From: Christensenellaceae bacterium
GTDB taxonomy: Bacteria; Bacillota; Clostridia; Christensenellales; Aristaeellaceae
Direction of reading: 5' to 3'
Assembly: GCA_017881705.1 (NCBI GenBank)
Contig: JADGQP010000035.1
Location: 1 to 14,865 of the forward strand
DNA length: 14,865 nucleotides
The notes beneath the pieces were generated by a model that was given only the letters and a program-made list of their open reading frames with translations, did not search any database and was not told the origin of the DNA. Both the position numbers and the translations under genes were made by a program. Of this stretch, positions 8,282 to 14,369 are shown piece after piece. Each line of letters begins with the position of its first letter. The first letter of the stretch is position 1.

Positions 8282-8343
8282 ATTCGTTTCCCTTCATTCT
8301 TTGATAATATAAATTTTTAACGAATGTAATCCTTTTCAGAGGT

Positions 8344-8372
8344 ATAATATCACGCCTGTTTGGCGTTGTCAA
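8344..8372 (-). promoter_or_regulatory. Sigma-A promoter for the minus-strand cluster
   Basis: On the minus strand a perfect TTGACA -35 box (8367-8372) is followed by a 17-bp spacer and TATTAT -10 box (8344-8349). Transcription should start near 8337 and run toward the MFS gene. The match and spacing are close to ideal, so a strong promoter that needs repression is expected. Confidence 0.8.
8352..8366. promoter_or_regulatory. Candidate operator in the minus-strand promoter spacer
   Basis: ACGCC (8352-8356) and GGCGT (8362-8366) form a perfect inverted repeat with a 5-bp centre that lies wholly between the -35 and -10 boxes. A protein bound here would block RNA polymerase. The divergent LacI-family regulator is the natural candidate, although many LacI sites have a closer CG-centred spacing, so assignment is tentative. 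Confidence 0.45.
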
Positions 8373-8421
8373 CACGAAGCGGCTGCCTTTTGTCTTTATT
8401 TTTTTCTGCACGCTTTACTTG

Positions 8422-8449
8422 TTGACAATTATAGATAAATCCTTATAAT
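8422..8449 (+). promoter_or_regulatory. Sigma-A promoter toward the LacI-family gene
   Basis: A perfect TTGACA (8422-8427), 16-bp spacer and perfect TATAAT (8444-8449) on the plus strand. Transcription should start near 8456. The first clear plus-strand gene is the regulator at 8882, leaving a leader of about 426 nt. Confidence 0.82.
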
Positions 8450-8456
8450 GTAAGAC

Positions 8457-8881
8457 ATGCAGCGTGGATCCACTAAGGCTTCACCTGAAAGGTTTGCCCG
8501 GAGCGCTGGTTGCGCAATACGTTTTCGGAGGCTTCCAGAGGGTCTCTTTTCGCATCCGGGCAGATATCATGATAACGTTTTCTGATTCTACTATATTGTG
8601 CCGCTTTCTTGCAGGCAACTGCCGCCCAATAACCTTCTCCCCGTTCGTTTTCATCGAGCTGGCGCTGCCTTTGCATAGGTATCTCAAAGGGCGCTGTAAA
8701 CCCTGACGCGTCCGGCGCTGCCCGACCCATTCTATCCCGCGGGGTGGAGATTCCCCGCATAACGAACGCCTGCCGCGATTCTGCGAAACGGCTGTGAGCG
8801 CCGGAACCCCTTAGGCAGGCCACATCAGCCGGAGAACCCCTTATCCAATGCTAACATCAACCCGGAAAGAGGCGGATATCA
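8457..8881 (+). other. Long leader of the LacI-family gene, no confident gene
   Basis: About 425 nt between promoter and regulator start. Frames are open on both strands across parts of it, but none has a good start and none is recognisable. Structure is plentiful: a hairpin with GC-only 6-bp stem, GCGGGG (8739-8744) and CCCCGC (8753-8758); an inverted repeat GCCTGCC (8768-8774) and GGCAGGC (8814-8820); and a direct repeat of about 14 bases, GCCGGAACCCCTTA at 8800-8813 and the same with two extra bases at 8828-8843, the second just before the regulator's ribosome binding site. It may be a structured leader RNA or a decayed gene. Confidence 0.45.
8570..8583. promoter_or_regulatory. Candidate LacI-family operator
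   Basis: TGATAACGTTTTCT is an imperfect palindrome centred on CG, matching five of seven positions between its halves. It resembles LacI/GalR-family and cre-type sites, with two departures from the cre consensus. It lies about 114 bp downstream of the predicted plus transcript start, so binding could act as a roadblock for autoregulation or help looping to the promoter-spacer palindrome about 215 bp away. Confidence 0.4.
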
Positions 8882-9886
8882 ATGCGAAAGGGCCCGTCGA
8901 TTAAAGATATCTCCATTGAAGCTGGCGTATCTGTTGCTACGGTTTCGCGCGTGATTAATCATCAAGGCAACTACACGCCTGAGATGGAAAAGAAAGTCCG
9001 CGACGTGATACAGCGGTATAACTATGTGCCCAATATTGCCGCGCAGGCATTGCGTTTAAACCGTATGCCTTTTATCGGTATTATGCTGACCGAGATCATG
9101 AACCAGCATTTTTCGGAAATCGTTTTCAACCTACAGATGAAGTTTTTTGAACTTGGCTATGTCACCGTCATTTGCAACACGTCGGACCAGAATAAGTTTA
9201 TGAGCAAGTATGTGGATATGTTTTCCACCTATAATTTCAGTGGTATCGTTTACATCGCCACAGTGTTTTATGAGGATACTGTGATCCCTAAAAATATTCC
9301 CTCGATATTTATTGAATGCAGCCCGCCCGACTATCCGGCGGAAAGCCCCAGCGTGATTATCCAGACAGATCATGTACAGGCCGGCTACGACAGTACGAAA
9401 TATCTTTTGGACCGAGGCTGCTCCCGCATCCTTTTTTTCCGCAGCCGGCAGGGATTGCACAGACAAAGCGGCAAGTACATCGGTTATCGGCACGCCTTTT
9501 GGGAGCGGCACATCGCCGCTGAGGACGATTGGCTGATCACCATCGATCATTCGTCCGCTAAAAGCGCATACGACAAACTGAAAACCATCATCGACTCCGG
9601 TATGAAGTTCGATGGCGTGCATTGCAACTCCGATACCTCGGCGACCGGCGTGATTCACGCGCTTAAAGACAGAGGGCTGAACGTGCCGGGCGATGTGAAA
9701 GTGCTGGGCTACGCGAATTCCGATATCGCGGAATATTATTACCCGCAAATTTCCTCCGTGGATATGAACGCAGCGGCGATTGTCGATCTGGCCGCAAAAT
9801 GTATGGTTCAGCTGATCGCCGGTGAGGAGATCAGCAAAAAGGAGTTTACCCTACCCGCGAAGCTGATTATACGGGAGACTACATAA
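8882..9886 (+). CDS. LacI-family transcriptional regulator
   Basis: A 334-residue DNA-binding repressor of normal family length. The N-terminal helix-turn-helix spans about residues 5-26 (SIKDISIEAGVSVATVSRVI), with the family signature VATVSRVIN. The hinge helix at residues 50-58 (PNIAAQALR) keeps the leucine that enters the minor groove. From residue 63 a periplasmic-binding-protein-like domain follows, with the late GYANSDIAEYYYPQISSV segment typical of the ligand core. It should bind a sugar or sugar-like effector. ATG at 8882 has AAGAGG about 10 nt upstream. It is divergent from the transport and hydrolase cluster, and is therefore its most likely regulator. Whether it represses or activates is not shown; most relatives repress. 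Confidence 0.93.
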   Translation: MRKGPSIKDISIEAGVSVATVSRVINHQGNYTPEMEKKVRDVIQRYNYVPNIAAQALRLNRMPFIGIMLTEIMNQHFSEIVFNLQMKFFELGYVTVICNTSDQNKFMSKYVDMFSTYNFSGIVYIATVFYEDTVIPKNIPSIFIECSPPDYPAESPSVIIQTDHVQAGYDSTKYLLDRGCSRILFFRSRQGLHRQSGKYIGYRHAFWERHIAAEDDWLITIDHSSAKSAYDKLKTIIDSGMKFDGVHCNSDTSATGVIHALKDRGLNVPGDVKVLGYANSDIAEYYYPQISSVDMNAAAIVDLAAKCMVQLIAGEEISKKEFTLPAKLIIRETT

Positions 9887-9979
9887 AGGCAGATAACGCA
9901 GCCTGCAGTATTGCATTTTCTGATACTGTATACATGTTTCCATACTGGCGAGCGCTTCCGCGTGCCGACGCTGATCGGC

Positions 9980-10105
9980 TTATTTGCAGGAAAGTGCCTG
10001 GCAACCTATGTGGAGCAGGCCCTCATTGGGGAAGGGGACCATGTGATTCTCAAACATGTTTCTCCCATTTAACGTAATCTGTTCATGTAACAATTTCTGT
10101 TCCAT
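9980..10105 (-). CDS. Possible small protein or truncated gene start, unidentified
   Basis: A 41-codon minus-strand frame starting at ATG 10105, with GGGAG 7 nt upstream in an AAAAGGGAG context, which is a strong initiation signal. The product begins MEQKLLHEQITLNGRNMFEN and ends in a cysteine-containing tail. The opening faintly recalls the ITLNG...NR start of Old Yellow Enzyme-type oxidoreductases, but the later part does not continue that way, so I make no assignment. No clear promoter is seen upstream on that strand. It could be the 5' remnant of a lost gene or a chance frame. Confidence 0.28.
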   Translation of the reverse strand: MEQKLLHEQITLNGRNMFENHMVPFPNEGLLHIGCQALSCK

Positions 10106-10343
10106 GCGGCTGCTCCCTTTTAATTCTTCGATTGTGCATTTAATCTAGGGTTATTGGGTTCCCATCGGGATTACACCCCGCCAAACGCGAAAGAGACATG
10201 GCGATTATGGGGAAAACAAACCATGAAGTATGAATGAAGTGTAAACAATGCAAAACCGATAAAGACGTAAAAGTCAACATTTCTTTGCGGCGATTTCAAA
10301 CAGCCATAACGGCTGGAAGGAAAGCTTTCCTGTTAAGAACACG

Positions 10344-10353
10344 CAAGCGCTTG
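10344..10353. promoter_or_regulatory. Perfect 10-bp palindrome upstream of the antiporter promoter
   Basis: CAAGCGCTTG is a perfect palindrome with a central GCGC core, ending 28 bp before the -35 box of the antiporter promoter. Its form resembles LacI-family operators. Whether the neighbouring regulator or another protein uses it is unknown. Confidence 0.3.
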
Positions 10354-10381
10354 AATGTAAAAAAATAGAAATTATGTGCGA

Positions 10382-10410
10382 TTGCATATCGGGTGCCCCT
10401 GTGGTACAAT
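10382..10410 (+). promoter_or_regulatory. Sigma-A promoter for the antiporter gene
   Basis: TTGCAT (10382-10387), a 17-bp spacer and TACAAT (10405-10410). Transcription should start near 10417, giving a leader of about 72 nt. Within it AGAATG and CATTCT, about 18 nt apart, can pair just before the ribosome binding site. Confidence 0.6.
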
Positions 10411-10488
10411 CCCGGGTGGCTTTAACATGGGAAGAGTTGCCTGAGAATGCCGCGATCGTAAACCGCCCATTCTGGTTAGGAGTAACTT

Positions 10489-11805
10489 ATGCTGACCTAT
10501 AACTTTTTACTGGACATTGCTTTGATTTTGCTTTGCACAAAACTGTTAGGCCTTTTTACCCGCAAGCTGCACATGCCGCAGGTAGTCGGCGCCCTGCTGG
10601 CTGGTATCGTGTTGGGGCCCGCGGTGCTGAACATCCTGCACGAAACCAACTTTATCAAGCAAGTAGCCGAGCTGGGCGTGATTATTTTGATGTTCAACGC
10701 CGGCTTGGAAACGAATATCACCGAGCTTCGCAAGGCGGGCAAAGCATCGTTTGTCATCGCGCTTATTGGCGTGTTGGTGCCGCTGGTCGGCGGGTTTATT
10801 ATCGCGTTTTTCTTTAACCGCGGCGATCTTGCGCAGGGCGGCGCCAATATTCTGCTGCAAAACATTTTCATCGGCGTGGTGCTTACGGCCACGTCCGTGA
10901 GCATTTCCGTGGAAACGCTCAAGGAACTGGGCAAGCTGGACACTCGCGCGGGCAGCGCTATCCTTGGTGCGGCGCTGATTGACGATGTGATGGGGATCAT
11001 CGCGCTTACCATCATCACCAGTTTTGCCGACCCGACTGTGAACATTTGGACGGTACTCCTGAAAATCGCACTGTTCTTTGTGTTCATAGCCGTGGTTGGG
11101 TACGTGTTCTACAAACTGTTTGCGCTGGTGATTAAGCATAACGACAAAGATCTTCGCCGCTACGTCATCGTGTCGTTTGTGTTTTGCCTGCTGCTAAGTT
11201 TCTGCGCGGAGCATTTCTTCGACGTGGCTGATATTACCGGCGCGTACTTTGCGGGGTTAATCATCTGCAACACACAAAAATCCAAGTACATCGCCTCCCG
11301 CTTTGAAACGCTGTCCTACATTTTACTGTCACCTATTTTCTTCGCCAGCATCGGCCTGTCCGTCACATTGCCCAACATGAGCTCCGCCATTATCTGGTTT
11401 TCGGTGCTGCTATTGTTGGTGGCGATTATTACCAAGATTATCGGCTGCGGCCTGGGTGCCAAGATGTGCCATTATTCCAAGGATGAATGCACGCAGATCG
11501 GCGTGGGAATGATTTCCCGCGGCGAGGTGGCTTTAATCGTAGCTAACAAAGGCATGTCGCTGGGCCTGATGAACAGCCTGTTTTTTGGGCCGGTGATTAT
11601 CGTTGTAATAGCGACGACGGTGATTACGCCGATTCTGCTCAAGATTGTGTTCAGCAGGGAGAAGCACGCGATTACGCAGACGATCGACAGCCAGTTGGTC
11701 GCGGACTTCAACCAGGCGGAGCAGCTGGAAATGATGGAACAAAAGATCAGCGAGGATGCCGACAATCTCAACGACGCACAGCAGGGTAATCAGACCCAGA
11801 ATTGA
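10489..11805 (+). CDS. Cation:proton antiporter, CPA2 family (Kef/NhaS-like)
   Basis: A 438-residue membrane protein exchanging Na+ or K+ for protons across the cell membrane. It has about 12-13 hydrophobic segments from residue 7 to about 390. Family marks are MFNAGLETN (near 68), TATSVSISVETLKELG (near 133-148), the acidic pair D165-D166 in LIDDVMGI, SPIFFASIGLSV, and GMISRGEVALIVANKG near residue 345. The last 50 or so residues form an acidic, glutamine-rich cytoplasmic tail with no TrkA-N or other regulatory domain, unlike full Kef proteins. ATG at 10489 has TAGGAG 6 nt upstream. It has its own promoter and stands alone between the regulator and the cobalamin operon. The ion cannot be decided from sequence; a role in pH or ion balance is inferred. 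Confidence 0.9.
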   Translation: MLTYNFLLDIALILLCTKLLGLFTRKLHMPQVVGALLAGIVLGPAVLNILHETNFIKQVAELGVIILMFNAGLETNITELRKAGKASFVIALIGVLVPLVGGFIIAFFFNRGDLAQGGANILLQNIFIGVVLTATSVSISVETLKELGKLDTRAGSAILGAALIDDVMGIIALTIITSFADPTVNIWTVLLKIALFFVFIAVVGYVFYKLFALVIKHNDKDLRRYVIVSFVFCLLLSFCAEHFFDVADITGAYFAGLIICNTQKSKYIASRFETLSYILLSPIFFASIGLSVTLPNMSSAIIWFSVLLLLVAIITKIIGCGLGAKMCHYSKDECTQIGVGMISRGEVALIVANKGMSLGLMNSLFFGPVIIVVIATTVITPILLKIVFSREKHAITQTIDSQLVADFNQAEQLEMMEQKISEDADNLNDAQQGNQTQN

Positions 11806-11835
11806 CCGCTCGGCAGACCCTTAAACCGATTTAAA

Positions 11836-11891
11836 CGGCGTTCCCGACGGGGCGGAGAACCGCGCCCTAACGGAACACGCCGCTTTGGTTT
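11836..11891 (+). terminator. Candidate terminator after the antiporter gene
   Basis: CGGCGTTCC (11836-11844) can pair with GGAA (11872-11875) plus CGCCG (11878-11882) with a 2-nt bulge, and a partial inner GC stem. A T-rich tail (CTTTGGTTT) follows. It lies 30 bp after the antiporter stop. The tail overlaps the -35 box of the next promoter, so the two units are tightly packed. The long loop makes it a weak call. Confidence 0.4.
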
Positions 11892-11918
11892 GACAAAGCG
11901 CCGCGCGCACGGTATACT
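11890..11918 (+). promoter_or_regulatory. Sigma-A promoter of the cobalamin operon
   Basis: Perfect TTGACA (11890-11895), 17-bp spacer, and TATACT (11913-11918). Transcription should start near 11925, just before the riboswitch. Confidence 0.8.
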
Positions 11919-11937
11919 TTGCCTACAACCGAATAAG

Positions 11938-12105
11938 GCACGCGAATGCGCCCAAAGCGCCGGCGGAAACGCCGAGGGAATCGCGGATGAAAATTCCGAG
12001 CTATCCCAGTAACCGTGAAGCGGACGAAAGAGTAGTATGCCACTGTCGCAAGATGGGAAGGCGCTCCAGTAGGATGAGGCTAAGCCGGGAGACCTGTTCG
12101 CGCGC
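11938..12105 (+). promoter_or_regulatory. Cobalamin riboswitch
   Basis: Binds adenosyl- or related cobalamin in the nascent RNA and lowers expression of the downstream uptake genes. Conserved parts occur in the right order: GGGAATCGCGGATGAAAATT (from 11976), CCCAGTAACCGTGA (from 12005), GCCACTGTC (12039-12047), GATGGGAAGGCGC (from 12052), GGATGAGGC (12072-12080) and the B12 box AAGCCGGGAGACCTG (12082-12096). The closing stem P1 is seen between GCACGCGAA (11938-11946) and TTCGCGCGC (12097-12105) with one mismatch. A small hairpin, AATCC and GGATT, follows at 12106-12119. It lies between the promoter and an intrinsic terminator, indicating control by premature termination. Confidence 0.95.
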
Positions 12106-12156
12106 AATCCTCTGGGATTGGGCAAATGGCACGAGCCGCGGGGCCTGTGTTTGTTA

Positions 12157-12184
12157 GGCTGTCGCCGGAGGGCGGCAGCCTTTT
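12157..12184 (+). terminator. Riboswitch-controlled intrinsic terminator
   Basis: GGCTGTCGCC (12157-12166), loop GGAG, and GGCGGCAGCC (12171-12180) form a 10-bp stem with one G-U pair, followed by TTTT. It lies about 50 nt after the riboswitch core and 40 nt before the btuF-like start, the expected place for the expression platform. Upstream GGCAAA (12121-12126) can pair with TTTGCC across the T-run, a possible antiterminator arm. Confidence 0.85.
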
Positions 12185-12224
12185 GCCATGCCTGTTCGGT
12201 TAGCATGAAAGGGAGAATACAAAC

Positions 12225-13133
12225 ATGAACCTGCGGAAAAACTTCTTGGTACTGGTCGCGTTCACGCTGCTCGCCATCCTTCCCACCGGCTGCGGACTGG
12301 CGGAGGGAAGCGGAGTTACTGTGACCGACATGATGGGGCGCACCGTTACGCTGGACGCGCCCGCGACGCGCGTGGTGGCTTTGACTGCTGCCGATTGCGA
12401 GATCCTGTACGCCATAGGGGCTGGCAACACGCTGGTGGGCCGCGGCGAATACTGCGATTACCCCGCGTCGGTGCTGGACGTGCCCGCGGTGCAATCCGGC
12501 TCGGAAACCAACCTGGAGCAGATTATCGCGCTGCAGCCCCAACTGGTGCTGATGGATACCATGGCGCAGAGCGAGAGCCAGGTAAATCAGCTGGAAGCTT
12601 CGGGCATCCGCGTGGCGGTCAGTGAGGGTACGGATATCGAAGGCGTGTATACCACCATCACGACGATTGGCACGCTGACCGGTAAAAACGCCGAAGCCGC
12701 GGTACTGGTAGAAAGCATGCAGAAAAGTTTTGCCGATCTGGCGCAAAACGCGCAGGGCGGCGGAAAGAGCGTCTATTTTGAGGTGTCGCCCCTGCAATAC
12801 GGGCTTTGGACAGCCGGTAAGGGCACCTTTATGGACGAAATCGCTGCGATGCTGGGGCTTACCAACTGTTTTGCCGATGTGGACGGCTGGGCCCAGATCT
12901 CCGAGGAGCAGGTGCTTTCGCGCAACCCCGATTATATCGTAACGATTTCCATGTATTCCGGGGAGGGGCTTACGCCCGTGGACGAGATTCTGACCCGAAA
13001 AGGTTGGCAGGACGTGACGGCCGTGAAGAATGCCGCCATACTCGACGCGCCCAATTACGAACTGGTGCGCCCCGGCCCACGGCTGGTGGACGGCGCGAAA
13101 ATGCTGAACGACTTAATTACGAACGGTCGCTAA
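12225..13133 (+). CDS. btuF: Cobalamin/corrinoid ABC transporter substrate-binding lipoprotein
   Basis: A 302-residue binding protein of the helical-backbone BtuF/FepB family. A signal peptide with a basic start (MNLRKN) and hydrophobic core ends in LPTGC, so C23 is the likely lipid-anchored first residue; proline at -3 makes the lipobox slightly atypical. The mature part opens with VTVTDMMGRTVTL, the family's usual first strands, followed by RVVALT and a GRGEYCDYP loop. It captures the ligand on the outer face of the membrane for the FecCD permease. The fold also serves iron-siderophores and haem; the cobalamin riboswitch just upstream decides in favour of cobalamin or a corrinoid. ATG at 12225 has AAGGGAG 9 nt upstream. 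Its last three codons and stop lie inside the first partial unit of a downstream tandem repeat. Confidence 0.9.
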   Translation: MNLRKNFLVLVAFTLLAILPTGCGLAEGSGVTVTDMMGRTVTLDAPATRVVALTAADCEILYAIGAGNTLVGRGEYCDYPASVLDVPAVQSGSETNLEQIIALQPQLVLMDTMAQSESQVNQLEASGIRVAVSEGTDIEGVYTTITTIGTLTGKNAEAAVLVESMQKSFADLAQNAQGGGKSVYFEVSPLQYGLWTAGKGTFMDEIAAMLGLTNCFADVDGWAQISEEQVLSRNPDYIVTISMYSGEGLTPVDEILTRKGWQDVTAVKNAAILDAPNYELVRPGPRLVDGAKMLNDLITNGR

Positions 13134-13190
13134 ACGGTCGCTACGGTCGCTAAAGCTCCCTTTGGGACGGTCGCTAAAGCTCCCTTTGGG
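13123..13190 (+). repeat. Tandem 24-bp repeat between btuF and btuC
   Basis: Two perfect adjoining 24-bp copies lie at 13143-13166 and 13167-13190; each starts ACGGTCGCTAAAGC and ends TCCCTTTGGG. Two shorter partial copies of the first 10-11 bases stand before them at 13123-13133 and 13134-13143. The first partial copy contains the last codons and stop of btuF. Slippage or recombination probably created the array. Confidence 0.85.
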
Positions 13191-13214
13191 AGGGGGATTT
13201 GCGATCCCCCTCCC
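13188..13214 (+). other. Perfect 11-bp hairpin after the tandem repeat
   Basis: GGGAGGGGGAT (13188-13198) and ATCCCCCTCCC (13204-13214) pair perfectly around a TTGCG loop. A second short hairpin, CCCC and GGGG around TTT, follows at 13221-13231, and the last repeat unit can form CTCCC/GGGAG with a 3-nt loop. No T-run follows, so it is not a standard terminator. With the tandem repeat it looks like a palindromic intergenic element that may recur in the genome, and it could lower or tune transcript passage from btuF to btuC. Confidence 0.6.
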
Positions 13215-13328
13215 AACCGCCCCCTTTGGGGAAGGCACGGATAAACGGTGGGATGTGTTCATATTATTGCTGTCATTGCAAGATTTAACTCACTTGATGA
13301 AACAAACTGACTTTGTTAGGAGCAGCGC

Positions 13329-14369
13329 ATGAAACGGAAACGGGAAGGCTTCGGGCTGCTGGAGATAGTAGCGTTGGCTGTGGTGACGCTGACGACGATG
13401 GTTCTTTGCGTGTGCGTGGGCAGCGTGAGCCTTCCGCTTGGCCAAACAGTGCGGATTCTTTGGAACGCCCTATGGGGGCTGCCCATTGTGGATGGCGCGT
13501 CTGCTGCGATTTTGCTTACGGTGCGCCTGCCACGGGTGCTGTGCGTAGCGCTGTCCGGCGCGGCGCTGTCCGTAAGCGGCGCGGCGATGCAGGGGCTTTT
13601 ACGCAACCCTCTGGCGGACGGTTCCACTTTGGGGGTATCTTCGGGTGCGTCGCTGGGCGCGGTAATTGCCATTGCTTTTGGCGTTACGTTCCCCGGGCTT
13701 CCGTTCGCGGGTACGATGCTCATGGCCATATCTTTCGGCTTTCTGTCGCTTATGGTGATTCTGTCCCTCGCGTATAAACTGGACGGGTCGCTTTCCACCA
13801 ACACCATCATTTTGGTGGGCGTAATCTGGTCCATGTTCATTTCCAGCATCATCAGCCTGATCGTGACCTTCCGAAGCGACAAGGTGCGCAGCATCACCTT
13901 CTGGAACATGGGGAGCCTGCAGGGCAGCGATTATGCGAACGCGCTGACGCTGCTGGGCGCGCTACTTGTGTTCGGCACGGTGATCGGTTGCCTTTCGCGG
14001 GAACTCAACGCCTTCGCTATTGGGGAGGAAAATGCCCGCGCTGTGGGCGTGAACGTGCGGCGGGTGAAGCTATTACTGTTGGTGTGCGTTTCGGCGCTGG
14101 TGGGCGTGTGCGTGTCCATCGGGGGCAGCATCGGCTTTGTCGGCCTGGTTACGCCGCATATGGTACGCTTATTGGTGGGACCCAACCATAAAAAGCTCCT
14201 GCTCGCGTCGCTTTTTGGCGGCGCCATCTTCCTGATGCTGGCCGATCTGGTGGCGCGCGTGCTGCTCAACCCTGTGGAACTGCCTATCGGCGTGGTAACG
14301 TCCCTGATTGGCGCGGTTGCGTTTATCCTCATTTTTTACCGCTCCAGAAAGGGGGACGCCCATGCTTGA
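13329..14369 (+). CDS. btuC: FecCD-family ABC permease, cobalamin uptake
   Basis: A 346-residue membrane protein with about 10 helices, the normal size for BtuC/FecCD permeases. Family marks are MQGLLRNPLADGSTLGVSSG (near residues 91-110), the GEENARAVGVNVRRVK loop, and GFVGLVTPHMVRLLVGPNHK near residues 270-285, which contacts the ATPase. It moves the ligand from the BtuF-like protein into the cell. ATG at 13329 has TAGGAG 6 nt upstream. The stop overlaps the start of the ATPase gene by 8 nt, implying translational coupling. The 195-bp gap to btuF is unusually large for such an operon because of the repeat element; no convincing separate promoter is seen in it. Confidence 0.93.
   Translation: MKRKREGFGLLEIVALAVVTLTTMVLCVCVGSVSLPLGQTVRILWNALWGLPIVDGASAAILLTVRLPRVLCVALSGAALSVSGAAMQGLLRNPLADGSTLGVSSGASLGAVIAIAFGVTFPGLPFAGTMLMAISFGFLSLMVILSLAYKLDGSLSTNTIILVGVIWSMFISSIISLIVTFRSDKVRSITFWNMGSLQGSDYANALTLLGALLVFGTVIGCLSRELNAFAIGEENARAVGVNVRRVKLLLLVCVSALVGVCVSIGGSIGFVGLVTPHMVRLLVGPNHKKLLLASLFGGAIFLMLADLVARVLLNPVELPIGVVTSLIGAVAFILIFYRSRKGDAHA

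Larger units (their letters stand above)
7900..8336 (-). other. Long 5' leader of the minus-strand cluster
   Basis: From the predicted start of transcription near 8337 to the MFS start codon there are about 438 nt without a confident gene. The start of it is AT-rich and holds the inverted repeat ATTCGTT (8282-8288) and AACGAAT (8319-8325). A mini reading frame follows at 8255-8281. A small hairpin, CGGAG and CTCCG around GAAT, lies at 8145-8158. An open frame at 7942-8193 is discussed separately. The length is unusual for a sugar operon and could hold regulatory RNA or the remains of a gene. Confidence 0.5.
9887..10488. other. Intergenic region with small open frames and the antiporter promoter
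   Basis: This 602-bp stretch has no confident gene. Directly after the regulator's TAA the same frame stays open for 61 codons to TAA at 10070-10072; the last part (VPTLIGLFAGKC, then EGDHVILKHV) reads like protein but has no good start. On the opposite strand a 41-codon frame with a good ribosome site overlaps it (9980-10105). A short inverted repeat, CAGTAT (9906-9911) and ATACTG (9923-9928), lies after the regulator but lacks a T-run. The second half is AT-rich and leads to the antiporter promoter. Confidence 0.55.

Noticed and set aside
8350..8372. CcpA-type cre site overlapping the cluster promoter
   Set aside because: TGACAACGCCAAAC matches only part of the consensus and the half-site spacing is off.
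8473..8823. Minus-strand gene of 116 codons in the regulator leader
   Set aside because: No ribosome site or recognisable family, and it would end at the plus promoter; overlapping frames on both strands are also open.
10546..11139. Minus-strand frame of 197 codons opposite the antiporter
   Set aside because: Rich in histidine and glutamine, no start site, and opposite a membrane protein with full family motifs.
11790..12797. Long minus-strand open frame of 335 codons across the riboswitch and btuF
   Set aside because: It lies opposite a clear riboswitch and a well-supported binding-protein gene, has arginine- and histidine-rich composition typical of antisense frames, and has no ribosome site.
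13123..13190. CRISPR array
   Set aside because: The repeat units adjoin directly without unique spacers and no cas gene is present.
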